Shown: positions 43,327 to 53,508, numbered from the stretch's first letter. The stretch: DNA of 64,000 nt from Candidatus Zipacnadum vermilionense (GCA_029821755.1 JALGSV010000006.1:62001-126000); one strand, 5' to 3'. Program-made: numbers and translations. Notes: a model not told the origin generated them from the sequence alone.

Positions 43327-44934
43327 ATGCCGCGACGCCTCTCGGCCCTCATCTGGCTGGGCCTCTTCGCCGCCTTCTATGTCGGTTTCGCCTCCGGCCT
43401 CCAGCGGCTGTGGGACTATGACTTCTGGTGGCACCTCAAAACCGGCGAGTTGATTGTCCACCAGGGCGCCATTCCCCATGCCGACCCCTTCTCCTGGAGC
43501 CGCCCCGGCGCGGCCTGGACCGCTCACGAGTGGGGCTGGGACGCCGTGCTTTACCTGGTTTACTCGGCCGGTGGGTGGCTCGGGCTCATCTATCTCAAGG
43601 CCACGCTCTTCGGCCTCTGCGCCGCCCTGGCCGCCTACCTAGCCCTGCGCTGGGGCGCGGGCCTGCTGCCGGCGCTAGCAGTGACCGCCCTAATGTCCGT
43701 CGCCGTCAGCCTCTGGCTCAACGCCCGCCCGCAGATGCTGATCGTGCTCTATGTCCTGCTCATCCTGCACCTGTTGACCTCGTACCGCGAGGGCCGTCCC
43801 CGCGCCCTGTGGTGGCTGCCGGTAACCTTCCTCTTCTGGGCCAATACCCATGGGGCTTTCCTGCTTGGGTGGGCCATACTCGCGCTGTTCGGGGTGTGCG
43901 AAGTCTTCCAGCCCTCTCTGCGTGGCGCGGACTTTCTAGCCCGCGCTCCCCTGGGCGGACTAGGAAGCCCGGCCCACGCGGACCCGTCAGACCTCCGCCT
44001 CACCTGGCCCCGGCCGCGACTGGGTGCGCTGGTGCCCCTGCTCCTGCCGGGCCTCGCCTCCGTGCTTATCTGCCTCGCCAACCCCAATGGCATCGCCGGC
44101 GCCCTGTATCCCTTCTCCTACATCTTCGGCGAAAACGCTTACCATTCGCAGATCATCACCGAATACGCCTCGCCCAATTTCCATGAACCCGTTTTGCTGG
44201 CTCTGCAAGCCTTGATGCTGGTCACCATTCTCGCCCTGATCCTCTCGCCGCTGGGGCCCAGTCTATGGGAGCTAGCGCTGCTGCTGGTGGGGATCTACCT
44301 GTTCCTCAAGTGGGTCCGCAACGGCCCGCTACTGGCCGTATTCTGTGTCCCCCTCGCCGCGCGGCACCTCTCCGCCCGCGCCCGCGAGAGCCGCTGGCTG
44401 CACTGGCTGGGCGACCCCCAACTCTCCCGGCAGCCCGTGCGTCCGCTAATGGTGGGCCTGGCGGTGGTGGTCCTGCTGCTGGCGCTGGCCATCGTCGCCC
44501 CCCGCGATCCCTCCGCCACCGCCACCATCTCCTCCCACCTCCTCCCGGCCCGGGCCGTGGAGGTGGTCAAGCTCAACCACTTTGAGGGGAACATGTTCGA
44601 CAGTTACGAGTGGGGCGGGTACCTCATCTGGACGCTGTGGCCCGACTACCGCGTCTACATCGACGGGCGGGCCGACATGTACGGCACCCCCATGCTGCAG
44701 GAGTACGAGCGGGTTGTCAAGCTGCGGGCGGGCTGGCGTGTTACCCTCAAGGAGCGGAATATCCAGTGGCTACTGCTGCGTTCGGAGTCGGCCCTGGCAG
44801 TGGTGCTGGAGGGAGAGGACGACTACGCCAAGGTCTATGAGGACGATATCGCGGTGCTCCTGGTCCGTCGGAGCGGCGTTAACCAGCGTCTCATCGACGC
44901 GGCACAGACGGGCACGCTCAAGACTCCGGAGTAG
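43327..44934 (+). CDS. Polytopic membrane protein (GT-C-like), carrying an in-frame repeat
   Basis: 535 residues with about eleven hydrophobic segments. The N-terminal loop HADPFSWSRPGAAW followed by THEWGWD is shared by uncharacterised bacterial membrane proteins resembling GT-C glycosyltransferases. The end contains a soluble domain with MFDSYEWGGYLIWTLW and VYIDGRADMYG. A cytoplasmic loop of 21 residues (199-219) is encoded exactly by a palindromic repeat element (43921-43983). The function is not known. It is transcribed divergently from the GGDEF gene. Confidence 0.7.
   Translation: MPRRLSALIWLGLFAAFYVGFASGLQRLWDYDFWWHLKTGELIVHQGAIPHADPFSWSRPGAAWTAHEWGWDAVLYLVYSAGGWLGLIYLKATLFGLCAALAAYLALRWGAGLLPALAVTALMSVAVSLWLNARPQMLIVLYVLLILHLLTSYREGRPRALWWLPVTFLFWANTHGAFLLGWAILALFGVCEVFQPSLRGADFLARAPLGGLGSPAHADPSDLRLTWPRPRLGALVPLLLPGLASVLICLANPNGIAGALYPFSYIFGENAYHSQIITEYASPNFHEPVLLALQALMLVTILALILSPLGPSLWELALLLVGIYLFLKWVRNGPLLAVFCVPLAARHLSARARESRWLHWLGDPQLSRQPVRPLMVGLAVVVLLLALAIVAPRDPSATATISSHLLPARAVEVVKLNHFEGNMFDSYEWGGYLIWTLWPDYRVYIDGRADMYGTPMLQEYERVVKLRAGWRVTLKERNIQWLLLRSESALAVVLEGEDDYAKVYEDDIAVLLVRRSGVNQRLIDAAQTGTLKTPE
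43921..43983. repeat. Palindromic element inside a membrane-protein gene
   Basis: CGTGGCGCGGACTTTCTAGC and the following CCGCG form the left arm. The right arm is GGGCGGACTAGGAAGCCCGG followed by CCCACGCGG. The layout equals the dimer element at 52192-52271. The length is 63 bp, a whole number of codons in the phase of the gene. Confidence 0.75.
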
Positions 44935-44956
44935 AAGCCTCAGGCGCGGCTCCCTT

Positions 44957-44993
44957 CCCCGTGGCGCGGGCTGGAAAGCCTGCCCCACGCGGG
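44957..44993. repeat. CCCACGCGG palindromic family, single-hairpin form
   Basis: CGTGGCGCGGGCT pairs with AGCCTGCCCCACG around a GGAA loop. It sits 23 bases after the membrane-protein stop codon and 37 bases before the convergent lipoprotein gene's stop, so it may also serve as a terminator. Confidence 0.7.
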
Positions 44994-45029
44994 AACGGCC
45001 GTGGGTGGCGCAGCCTTGCCCCGTGCCCC

Positions 45030-45395
45030 TCACTCTCCCGTCGCCTCAATCGTCTCGTCCTGCTTCGCGGCGCTCTTCCCCGCGGGCGCCTGGGCCAACT
45101 CCGAGCACGTAGGGCTCATTTCGATGTCGTAGGTCAGCCGCCTCGGCGTCATGAGGGTGACCCTCCCGCCCACTTGCACCGTGAACCGTTGGACCGCCAT
45201 CCGGTCGCCGGCAACCCAGCGCACCACCATCGGACTGGCAGTGTCGCCCTGGTTAGTGAAGACCAGCGACACGTCGCCGGTCCCGATGGTCTCATCCTGG
45301 CCGCCACAGCCGGCCACCAGGGCCAGACCCAGCGCCAGCGCGGCGCCGGCGGCCAGAGCGAAACTGAATCGCAGCGAGAGGCGGTGGTGTTTCAT
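45030..45395 (-). CDS. Small predicted lipoprotein
   Basis: 121 residues. The signal segment ALAAGAALALGLALVAGC ends in lipobox LVAGC (Cys about 30). The mature part is beta-rich (DVSLVFTNQGDTASPMVVRW) and may be an immunoglobulin-like sandwich. The C-terminus has a short Lys/Ala/Glu tail. AGGAGA lies eight bases before the ATG at 45395. Partner genes are unknown; the gene downstream of the previous membrane protein converges on it. Confidence 0.7.
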   Translation of the reverse strand: MKHHRLSLRFSFALAAGAALALGLALVAGCGGQDETIGTGDVSLVFTNQGDTASPMVVRWVAGDRMAVQRFTVQVGGRVTLMTPRRLTYDIEMSPTCSELAQAPAGKSAAKQDETIEATGE

Positions 45396-45447
45396 GGTGG
45401 GTTCTCCTGAGGGTAATGCCGAGGGGGCGCTCGGAGCCGCCCGCTGA

Positions 45448-46344
45448 TCACAACTCATAGCCGTAATCTCGCAGAATCTTTCCATAGTCCCGTCCGGTCG
45501 CCCGGCGGAGAGCGCCCGCGACCAGTCGGTTCCCCTGGTGGCGATCGGCGGCCTGGGTCAGCGGCTCTCCCGACGCGTTCAGCTCGGCGAAGAACCGGCG
45601 CCATGTTGCGGATGATAGCCCCGACCCCACGGCGCGCCAGCAGGCGATCCCGCGTTGGCGCTCCCAGGTCACCGGCTCCATGCCCTTCGGCGGCCAGCCG
45701 TGCTCCCGCCAGTAGCGAACCGTGTTCGCCTCCCGCTCCTCAAAGACCAGGGTCAGCGCGTTAATATCGCCGGCGCGTAGGCCGCCCCACAGCGTCGGCC
45801 CTAGGTCCCGGGCCGTCACGGCGGCCAGGCCCGCGCTCAGGTCGGTGCGGTCCAGGCCGAGATACTCGTGGAAGGCGTAGGCCAGCCCCTCCAGCGTTCC
45901 CAGCGTATCGGCCTGCGCCCAGCGATCATCCCCGGGAGGCGCGGCCAGATAGTCCACACTCATGCGCAGCCGCCCCTGCCCCTCGTACACAGGCAGCGCG
46001 GGGAGGTCGTACCGGACGGCGCCGATCTCCGGCTCATAGGAAACCTGCCACGCGTAGGGCGGCGTCACTCCGTACAGGCGCTGCAGGGCCCGCCAGCAGC
46101 GGTCATGGAGTTCCCGGGTTTGGTCCTCGGCCCACTGGTAGTCGGCGGGGATGCGCACGTCAAACGCGGGCGCCAGCGTCTGAGCGGCGCCCGCCGGGTC
46201 CTGCCCGTCCTGCCCGCTTGCCACCTGCCCTAGCGTAGCCAGGCCGGTCCGGACGTCCGGGAAGCGCACAGACATTAACAGCCCGACGCCAAGCAGGGCC
46301 GCTCCAGCGAAGCCCATGATACGGCCCGCCCGTCTTATGCCCAT
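45448..46344 (-). CDS. Exported or membrane-anchored hypothetical protein
   Basis: 298 residues. One N-terminal membrane segment or signal anchor (MGFAGAALLGVGLLMSV) is followed by an external helical region. FHEYLGLDR at about residue 160 and the late segments RDYGKILRDYGYEL suggest a peptidase-MA-like or structural fold, but no H-E-x-x-H zinc motif is present. It lies upstream of the small lipoprotein gene on the same strand with a 52-base gap and may share its transcript. Confidence 0.6.
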   Translation of the reverse strand: MGIRRAGRIMGFAGAALLGVGLLMSVRFPDVRTGLATLGQVASGQDGQDPAGAAQTLAPAFDVRIPADYQWAEDQTRELHDRCWRALQRLYGVTPPYAWQVSYEPEIGAVRYDLPALPVYEGQGRLRMSVDYLAAPPGDDRWAQADTLGTLEGLAYAFHEYLGLDRTDLSAGLAAVTARDLGPTLWGGLRAGDINALTLVFEEREANTVRYWREHGWPPKGMEPVTWERQRGIACWRAVGSGLSSATWRRFFAELNASGEPLTQAADRHQGNRLVAGALRRATGRDYGKILRDYGYEL

Positions 46345-46410
46345 CGCCTCTCCGACAGCGTCCCCTCCTCCCCTACCCCTCTGTCGTTCCCTGCCGCTCC
46401 CACTGCCGTA

Positions 46411-46896
46411 CTACGTCGCTTGCAGCCCCCGGGCCAGCACGACTTTACCGGTGCGCACAAGTTCCTCAATGCCGTAGTCGGACATCAGCCGGCTGAAGGC
46501 ATCTATCTTGGCGGTATCCCCGGTGATCTCGATGATGACCGTCCCGTTGCCGACGTCGACGATCTCGCCACGGAAGATGTTCGCCATCTGGATGACCTCG
46601 GCACGCGTCTTGCGGTTGACCTTTACCTTGATCAGGCACAATTCCCGCTCTACGGTCGCATCCTGGGTATGGTCGAGGACCTTGATGACGTCCACCAGCT
46701 TCTCGAGCTGGCGGCAGATCTGTTCCAGCACGCAGTCGTCGCCGGTGACGGTGAGAATCATCCGGGAGACCTCAGGGCTCTCGGTCTCGGCAACGGCCAG
46801 CGAGTCAATGTTGAAGCCGCGGCGGGCAAAGAGCGAGGCAGCGCGCGCCAGTACTCCCGGCTTATTCTCGACCAGCGCAGAGATGGTGTGCTTCAT
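46411..46896 (-). CDS. ilvN: Acetolactate synthase small (regulatory) subunit
   Basis: 161 residues, the usual size. The ACT domain (1-75) starts HTISALVENKPGVLARAASL and contains NIDSLAVAETE. The C-terminal regulatory domain (80-155) has VKVNRKTRAEVIQMANIFR and MSDYGIEELVRTGKV. It binds valine and activates the catalytic subunit IlvB, which is not in the window. The ATG at 46896 is 11 bases after AAAGGA, with an extended -10 promoter upstream. It is divergent from the isopropylmalate/homocitrate synthase-like gene, placing two branched-chain-type genes side by side. Confidence 0.95.
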   Translation of the reverse strand: MKHTISALVENKPGVLARAASLFARRGFNIDSLAVAETESPEVSRMILTVTGDDCVLEQICRQLEKLVDVIKVLDHTQDATVERELCLIKVKVNRKTRAEVIQMANIFRGEIVDVGNGTVIIEITGDTAKIDAFSRLMSDYGIEELVRTGKVVLARGLQAT

Positions 46897-46932
46897 ATGC
46901 AGTCCGTCCTTTCGGCGATGGGGTGTGTGCGA

Positions 46933-46941
46933 ATTATAGCA
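46933..46941 (-). promoter_or_regulatory. Extended -10 promoter for ilvN
   Basis: The minus strand reads TGCTATAAT, identical to the box before queD, about 37 bases from the ilvN start. No convincing -35 hexamer is present. Confidence 0.55.
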
Positions 46942-46988
46942 TATTGGCCTCCCCTCCGCGCGAATCTCTCCTCTTGTCGCCTTTCCGC

Positions 46989-47030
46989 TCCCCCTTCCCT
47001 GGGAGGGCGAGGGGCAGGGGCTGAGGCTCA
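46989..47030. repeat. C/T-rich palindromic repeat
   Basis: CTCCCCCTTCCCTGGGAGGG leads into CGAGGGGCAGGGGCTGAGGC, a short hairpin of the same C/T-rich family as at 10411-10450 and 37341-37383. It lies in the 282-base divergent region between ilvN and the synthase gene; the rest of that region shows no gene. Confidence 0.55.
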
Positions 47031-47178
47031 CCGATCGCCGCGCGCGGGCGTCAACTTGCATTCCTGCCGCCTTTCGTTTATCATCGATCATGTCCCAACG
47101 GACCGGCTGCAGGTTTTCTTTGGCAGTCGGTTTCGCCTACCCGGCGGGTCCTCCTCCCGCCCGAAGGAGTGTGGCCAC

Positions 47179-48423
<1,245 letters not shown>

Positions 48424-48448
48424 GACCGCCAGGCGGGAAGAATCACCC

Positions 48449-48477
48449 ACGGGCGTGGTCAAACTGGCCACGCCCGT
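48449..48477 (+). terminator. Hairpin after the synthase gene
   Basis: ACGGGCGTGG (48449-48458) and CCACGCCCGT (48468-48477) form a perfect 10-bp stem 25 bases after the stop codon. The downstream bases CGCTGTTGT are only weakly T-rich. Confidence 0.6.
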
Positions 48478-48548
48478 CGCTGTTGTAGGGGCGTTTGCCT
48501 GGGGCGGGACCTCTCCCAGCTCCCGTCCCACCCACAAGGAGACCTCTC

Positions 48549-49613
48549 ATGCGCAAAGAATCCCTCGCTTTCCTCGAGAAACTCGTCAGCACTCCCTCGC
48601 CCTCCGGCTTCGAGCAGCCGGTGCAACGGGTCATCCGCGACTACGTCGCCCCCTGGGCCGATGAGGTCACCGTCGACGTCAACGGCAACCTCACCGCCAC
48701 ACTCAACCCCGGCGGGTTTCCCCGGGTCATGCTGGCCGGGCACTGCGACCAGATCGGCTTCATGGTCCAGCACCTGGGCGACGAAGGCTGCGTCTACTTT
48801 TCCGCCATCGGCGGGATTGACACGGCCATCGTCCCGGGCGAACATGTGGTGCTGCACACCCGCAAGGGTCCGATCCCCGGGGTCATCGGCCGCAAGCCCA
48901 TCCACCTGCAGAAGCCCGAGGAGCGCAAGAGTCAGACCAAGGACCTCAGCTCCATGTGGATTGACATCGGCGCCGCTGACAAAGCCGAGGCGGAAAGCGT
49001 CCTGGAGATCGGCGACCCCATCACCTTCGAGCTGGGCCTGACCCGCCTGCTGGGCCGGCGCGTGGCCGCGCCGGGCCTGGACGATAAGGTCGGCGTCTTC
49101 GCGATCATGGAGGCCCTGCGTCTCCTGGCCAAGCGCAAGCTCAAGTGCGCCGTCTACGCCGTCTCCACGGTGCAGGAGGAGCTGGGCCTCCGCGGCGCTC
49201 GCACCGGCGCCTATGCGGTGGACCCGCAGGTGGCCATCGCGGTGGACCTCACCTTCGCCACTGATCACCCGTACGTGGAGAAGAGCCTCATCGGCGACCT
49301 GCGTTTGGACCGGGGCCCGGTGATCGCCAAGGGGCCCAACATTAACCCGGTTCTTCACGGTATGCTGGTACAAGCCGCGAAGAAGAAGAACCTGGCCTGG
49401 CAGCCGGAGGCCGTCTCCCGCGCCACCGGCACCGACGCCAACGTCATCCAGATCTCCCGCGCTGGCGTAGCCGCGGCCCTGGTTAGCATCCCTAACCGCT
49501 ACATGCACACCTCGGTGGAGATCATCTCCCTCGACGATCTCGAGCACACGGTGGAGTTGCTGACCGAGACCCTCATGCTCGTCGGCCCGGACACGGACTT
49601 CACACCGAAGTAG
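48549..49613 (+). CDS. M42-family aminopeptidase (glutamyl aminopeptidase/cellulase M-like)
   Basis: 354 residues. The metal-binding motif is GHCDQIGFMV (His65 and Asp67), followed by APGLDDKVGV (bridging Asp) and STVQEELGLRGA (general-base and metal Glu). Later come VDLTFATDHP (Asp) and NRYMHTSVE (His). M42 enzymes assemble as dodecameric tetrahedra in the cytoplasm and remove N-terminal residues from peptides. AAGGAGACCTCTC precedes the ATG at 48549; the open frame upstream is intergenic. It stands alone between the synthase hairpin and a nested palindrome. Confidence 0.93.
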   Translation: MRKESLAFLEKLVSTPSPSGFEQPVQRVIRDYVAPWADEVTVDVNGNLTATLNPGGFPRVMLAGHCDQIGFMVQHLGDEGCVYFSAIGGIDTAIVPGEHVVLHTRKGPIPGVIGRKPIHLQKPEERKSQTKDLSSMWIDIGAADKAEAESVLEIGDPITFELGLTRLLGRRVAAPGLDDKVGVFAIMEALRLLAKRKLKCAVYAVSTVQEELGLRGARTGAYAVDPQVAIAVDLTFATDHPYVEKSLIGDLRLDRGPVIAKGPNINPVLHGMLVQAAKKKNLAWQPEAVSRATGTDANVIQISRAGVAAALVSIPNRYMHTSVEIISLDDLEHTVELLTETLMLVGPDTDFTPK

Positions 49614-49623
49614 CTACCTTCTC

Positions 49624-49677
49624 CGGGGGGGCCGCGATGAGTTGCGCACGAAGTGCGCGGCGAATCCGGCCCCCCCG
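49624..49677. terminator. Nested G/C hairpin with GAA-loop inner stem
   Basis: The outer stem is CGGGGGGGCCG (49624-49634) with CGGCCCCCCCG (49667-49677). The inner stem is GCGCAC (49644-49649), loop GAA, GTGCGC (49653-49658). A structure with the same plan and the same GAA loop occurs at 62965-63024, followed there by a T-run. It follows the M42 gene by 10 bases and probably ends its transcript, or it is a repeat family member. Confidence 0.65.
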
Positions 49678-49766
49678 AAAGAAGGAAACTGCCCCCCCCA
49701 AGGTCAACTATCCCCCACGCACTGCTCCCTGTCCCTGGCGGAGTGGTCATCATTGAGGTGAATGAG

Positions 49767-52178
49767 TTGGCACCAGCACAGGAACTGTCCCCTGCGAATC
49801 TGCGCCGGGTCTGTAACCCCAAGAGCTTGGGCGTCAAGACCACGGCTGACGTTGAGCCCCTCGACCAGCCGCTAGGCCAGCCTCGGGCGCTGGCCGCCCT
49901 GGAGTTCGGCACCAACGTCGGCGCGCAGGGGTACAACATCTTCGTCATGGGCATCGCCGGCACCGGTCGCGCACTGATGACCAAGATGACCCTGGAGGCC
50001 GCCGCCGCCCAGCGCCCCGCCGCCGTGGAGTGGTGCTACGTCCACAATTTCGACGACCCCCGCCGCCCGCAAGCTCTGGCCCTCCCCGCCGGGCGCGGCA
50101 GTGAGTTCCGCCACGACATGGAGAAGCTCATCAAGAGCCTCGACCAGTCCATCCGGGCCGTCTTCGACAGCGACGACTACCAGCAGCGTCGCGATGGACT
50201 GCTCAAAGCTTTCCGCGAGGAGCGCCAGGCGGAGATCGGCGAATTCGAGCGCGGCGCCCAGGAAGCCGGTTTCTCCATCGGCCGCGGCCCTGACGGTCTG
50301 ATCGTCGCCCCCGCCAAAGACGGCGAAATCCTGGCTCCCCAGGACTACGCCGCCCTCCCCGAGGAGGAGCGCGAAGCCCTGGAGAAGAAGCGTCAGGAGC
50401 TGCAGGAACAGCTCATCGACATCCTCCGCCGCGGCCACCGCAAGGAGCACGAAGCCCGCGACCAGGTGCGGCAGCTCGACCGGGAGATGGTCCAGTTCGC
50501 CGCCGCGCATCTCATCGAGGAAGTGGCGAGCAAGTATCAGGACCTCCCCGAAGTGGTCGAGCACCTCAAGGCGATGATGAGCGACCTGGTAGAGAACGTC
50601 GCGCAATTCCGCGACGGCGAGGAGCAAAGCGTGCCCCTGCCCATGCCTTCCGGGCTGGCGCCGACGGAGGCCAGCCCTTACTCCCGCTATCGCGTCAACC
50701 TACTGGTGGAGCACGGCAAGGACAAGGCAGCACCTGTCGTCTACGAACCCAACCCCACCCTGCACAATCTCACCGGAGAGGTGGAGTACCAGACCCAGAT
50801 GGGGGCGCTGGTCACCGACTTCACCATGATCCGCCCCGGCGCCCTGCATCGGGCCAATGGCGGCTACCTCATCCTCGACGTCCTGGCAGTCCTGCAGCGC
50901 CCTTACGCCTGGGATGCGCTCAAGCGCTGCCTGAAGAACCGCGAGCTTAAGATCGAGTCGCTGGGCGACCAGTTCCGCTTCGTCTCCACCGTCACCCTGG
51001 AGCCCGAGCCCATCCCTCTCGACCTCAAGGTCGTCCTCATCGGCACCCCGCAGCTTTACTACTTGCTGCACCAGTGGGACGAGGACTTTGGCAAGCTGTT
51101 CAAGGTCAAGGCCGACCTGGGCTCGGACATGGCCCGCGACAAGGAAGGCGAGCGGCTGTACCTGGGCTACATCGCCCGCACCTGCCAGGAGAGCGACCTG
51201 CCACCCTTCACCGCCGGAGCCGTCGCCCAGGTGGTGGAGCACGGCTCCCGCCTCGCCGAGGACCAGGCCAAGCTCACCACCCGCTTCATGGACATCGGCG
51301 ACCTCATCCAGGAGTCGGCCTACTGGACCTCGCAGCGTAAGGCCGGGGCCGCCGTGGAGGCCAAGGACGTCATCCGCGCCATCGATCAGCACGTCTTGCG
51401 CTCCAACCGCATCGAGGAGCGCCTGCTGGACATGATCGAGGACGGCGTGCTCATGGTCGACACCGAGGGCAGCGCCGTGGGCCAACTCAACGGCATCGCC
51501 CTCATGCCCCTGGGCGACTACACCGTGGGCAAACCCACTCGCATCACCGCCCGCACCTACCTGGGCCGCCCCGGCGTCATCAACATCGAGCGCGAAGTCA
51601 AGCTGTCCGGCCCCATCCACGACAAGGGCGTGCTCATCCTCAGCGGCTACCTGGGTGAGAAGTACGCCTCCGACCGCCCGCTCAGTTGCACCGTTAGCCT
51701 GGGCTTCGAGCAAAGTTACGACGAAATGGAGGGCGATTCGGCCTCCGCGGCCGAACTATTCGCGCTGCTCTCCAGTCTCGGCCGTATGCCGCTCCGCCAG
51801 GACCTGGCGGTTACGGGCTCGGTCAACCAGCACGGCTACATCCAGCCCGTCGGCGGGGTCACCCGCAAGGTGGAGGGCTTCTTCGACGCCTGCCGCCGCA
51901 AGGGCCTGACCGGCACGCAAGGCGTGATTCTGCCCGCCTCCAACCGCCCCCACCTGATGCTGCGCGCGGAGGTGGTCGAGGCCGTTCGCGCCGGCCAGTT
52001 CCACCTGTATACCATGACCACGCTCGACGACGGCCTGGAGTTGCTGGCCGGTCTCCCCGCGGGCGAACCGGACGAGCACGGGGAGTACCCGCCGGAGACC
52101 GTTCACGGCGCCGTGCAGCGCCGTCTGTCCCACTTCGCCCAGGTATTGAGGGAGTATGGGCCGTCGGATAGGGACTGA
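49767..52178 (+). CDS. Lon-like ATP-dependent protease (AAA_32 type)
   Basis: 803 residues. The N-terminal region (1-330) has a charged coiled-coil insertion (EEEREALEKKRQELQEQL). The nucleotide loop reads MGIAGTGRALM, with Arg in place of the usual Walker A Lys. The C-terminal Lon domain (570-770) has catalytic Ser658 in MEGDSASAAE and its partner Lys in GGVTRKVEGF. It degrades unfolded proteins in the cytoplasm. The TTG at 49767 is chosen because GAGGTGA precedes it and the protein then begins like its family (MAPAQELSPANLRR); GTG 49743 or 49758 are alternatives. Confidence 0.88.
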   Translation: MAPAQELSPANLRRVCNPKSLGVKTTADVEPLDQPLGQPRALAALEFGTNVGAQGYNIFVMGIAGTGRALMTKMTLEAAAAQRPAAVEWCYVHNFDDPRRPQALALPAGRGSEFRHDMEKLIKSLDQSIRAVFDSDDYQQRRDGLLKAFREERQAEIGEFERGAQEAGFSIGRGPDGLIVAPAKDGEILAPQDYAALPEEEREALEKKRQELQEQLIDILRRGHRKEHEARDQVRQLDREMVQFAAAHLIEEVASKYQDLPEVVEHLKAMMSDLVENVAQFRDGEEQSVPLPMPSGLAPTEASPYSRYRVNLLVEHGKDKAAPVVYEPNPTLHNLTGEVEYQTQMGALVTDFTMIRPGALHRANGGYLILDVLAVLQRPYAWDALKRCLKNRELKIESLGDQFRFVSTVTLEPEPIPLDLKVVLIGTPQLYYLLHQWDEDFGKLFKVKADLGSDMARDKEGERLYLGYIARTCQESDLPPFTAGAVAQVVEHGSRLAEDQAKLTTRFMDIGDLIQESAYWTSQRKAGAAVEAKDVIRAIDQHVLRSNRIEERLLDMIEDGVLMVDTEGSAVGQLNGIALMPLGDYTVGKPTRITARTYLGRPGVINIEREVKLSGPIHDKGVLILSGYLGEKYASDRPLSCTVSLGFEQSYDEMEGDSASAAELFALLSSLGRMPLRQDLAVTGSVNQHGYIQPVGGVTRKVEGFFDACRRKGLTGTQGVILPASNRPHLMLRAEVVEAVRAGQFHLYTMTTLDDGLELLAGLPAGEPDEHGEYPPETVHGAVQRRLSHFAQVLREYGPSDRD

Positions 52179-52191
52179 GGTCTCCTCCTTC

Positions 52192-52271
52192 CGCGTGGGG
52201 CGGGCTTTCTAGCCCGCGTAGCGAATCGCGTGTCCAGCGGAGGGCGGGCCAGAAAGCCCGCCCCACGCGGA
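52192..52271. repeat. CCCACGCGG palindromic family, dimer form
   Basis: The left arm 52192-52218 (GTGGGGCGGGCTTTCTAGCC) and the right arm 52245-52271 are inverted repeats with one mismatch around a 26-base spacer. Ten bases later comes the next gene's start, so its GGAGAG ribosome site is partly built from the repeat. Confidence 0.8.
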
Positions 52272-52281
52272 GAGAACCACC

Positions 52282-53286
52282 ATGTCCAAGACCATGATCG
52301 CCGAACTCGTTCCCGGCCAGACAGTGCAGGAGGCCTTCGCCCTCACCAGCCTCAAGCTGGCGCCCTTCCGGAACAAGCCCGGTTACTACCTCGACCTTCG
52401 CCTCGCCGACCGGAGCGGCGAGATACCCGCACGCATGTGGGACCGGGCCGAGGAGACCGCCGCCTCGCTGGAAACCGGCACGGTGGTCGTGGGGGAAGCG
52501 CGTGTGGATGAGTACAAGGGTGAAAAGCAGCTGGTCCTCACCAGCCTCCGCCGCGCCGAGCCCGGCGAGTACGAGCACGCCGACTTCGTGCGCGTCGCCT
52601 CCCGGCCGCTCGAGGAGATGATCGAGGAGCTGGGCCAGACCATTGAGGAAGTCGACAACCCCCACCTGCAGGGCTTGCTCCGGCAGATCTTCCAGGAGTC
52701 CGACTTTGGTGACCGCTTTGCCTACGCCCCCGGCGCCGAGCGCCTGCACCATGCTTGTGTCGGGGGCCTGCTCCAGCACACCCTATCCGTAGCAGCGATC
52801 TGCCGCCAAGCGGCGGAGGTCCATCCCGAACTGGACCGCGACCTCCTCCTGGCCGGGGCGTTGCTGCATGATGTCGGCAAGGTTTGGGAGTTGACGGGCG
52901 AATTGGCCTATGCGTATACAGACGCGGGCCGGTTTTTCGGGCACATAGTGCTGACTGACCGTTTCATAACTCGGCAGATCGAGACCATCGAGGGCTTCCC
53001 CGCACCTCTCGCAGACCTGCTGACTCACATCCTGCTCAGCCACCACGGCCGCCTGGACTGGGGCGCGCCCATCCGCCCGGCAATCCCCGAGGCCCTGGCC
53101 CTGCACTACGCCGACAACCTCGACGCCAAGCTGCAGATAGCCGCCGATTTCATGAACAGCCCTGACGCCCGAGAGGGGCACTGGACAAAGCGGCACTGGC
53201 AGTTGGAGACCCGCCTGTACCTGCGTCCCCCCGAGCCGGAGGGGGACACCGAGGAGGAGGAGTCCGATGCTCTGCCGGGGCTCTAG
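52282..53286 (+). CDS. 3'-5' exoribonuclease YhaM-like (OB fold plus HD domain)
   Basis: 334 residues. Residues 1-95 form an OB-type nucleic-acid-binding domain (LRLADRSGEIPARMWD). The HD domain follows, with HTLSVAAICRQAA, LLHDVGK (His196-Asp197) and LLSHHGRLDWGAP. This matches the YhaM/CBF1 family, which degrades RNA or single-stranded DNA from the 3' end with manganese or cobalt. It has an acidic tail. GGAGAG lies eight bases before the ATG. Confidence 0.88.
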   Translation: MSKTMIAELVPGQTVQEAFALTSLKLAPFRNKPGYYLDLRLADRSGEIPARMWDRAEETAASLETGTVVVGEARVDEYKGEKQLVLTSLRRAEPGEYEHADFVRVASRPLEEMIEELGQTIEEVDNPHLQGLLRQIFQESDFGDRFAYAPGAERLHHACVGGLLQHTLSVAAICRQAAEVHPELDRDLLLAGALLHDVGKVWELTGELAYAYTDAGRFFGHIVLTDRFITRQIETIEGFPAPLADLLTHILLSHHGRLDWGAPIRPAIPEALALHYADNLDAKLQIAADFMNSPDAREGHWTKRHWQLETRLYLRPPEPEGDTEEEESDALPGL

Positions 53287-53342
53287 CCGCATGGTTGTTG
53301 GGACCGGCCCCGATCTCGGAGAGTGTGCGGAAAGCCGGGTGC

Positions 53343-53508
53343 CTTCGTAGGGGCGGATATTTCGCGGGGTCGTCTCCCGCGAAACATCCGCCCGCGCAAG
53401 CGGCGAAACCTCCGGATTGCCGGGATGCGACGGCCACGGCGCTTTGGTTGTGGCATTCGCGGGCGGATATTGGGCGCTCGGAAGCTCCCAATATCCGCCC
53501 CTACCAAG
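53343..53508. repeat. Two-hairpin intergenic element, copy 3
   Basis: About 166 bp with inverted ends CTTCGTAGGGGCGG and CCGCCCCTACCAAG. The first hairpin is TTTCGCGGG with CCCGCGAAA; the second is ATTGGGCGCTC with GAAGCTCCCAAT (imperfect). The order is as in copy 1 (8052-8216). It fills the gap before the sigma-factor gene. Confidence 0.8.

Noticed and set aside
46420-47178. N-terminal 250-codon extension of the synthase gene
   Set aside because: This part runs antisense through ilvN and the divergent promoter; the synthase homology begins at GTG 47179.
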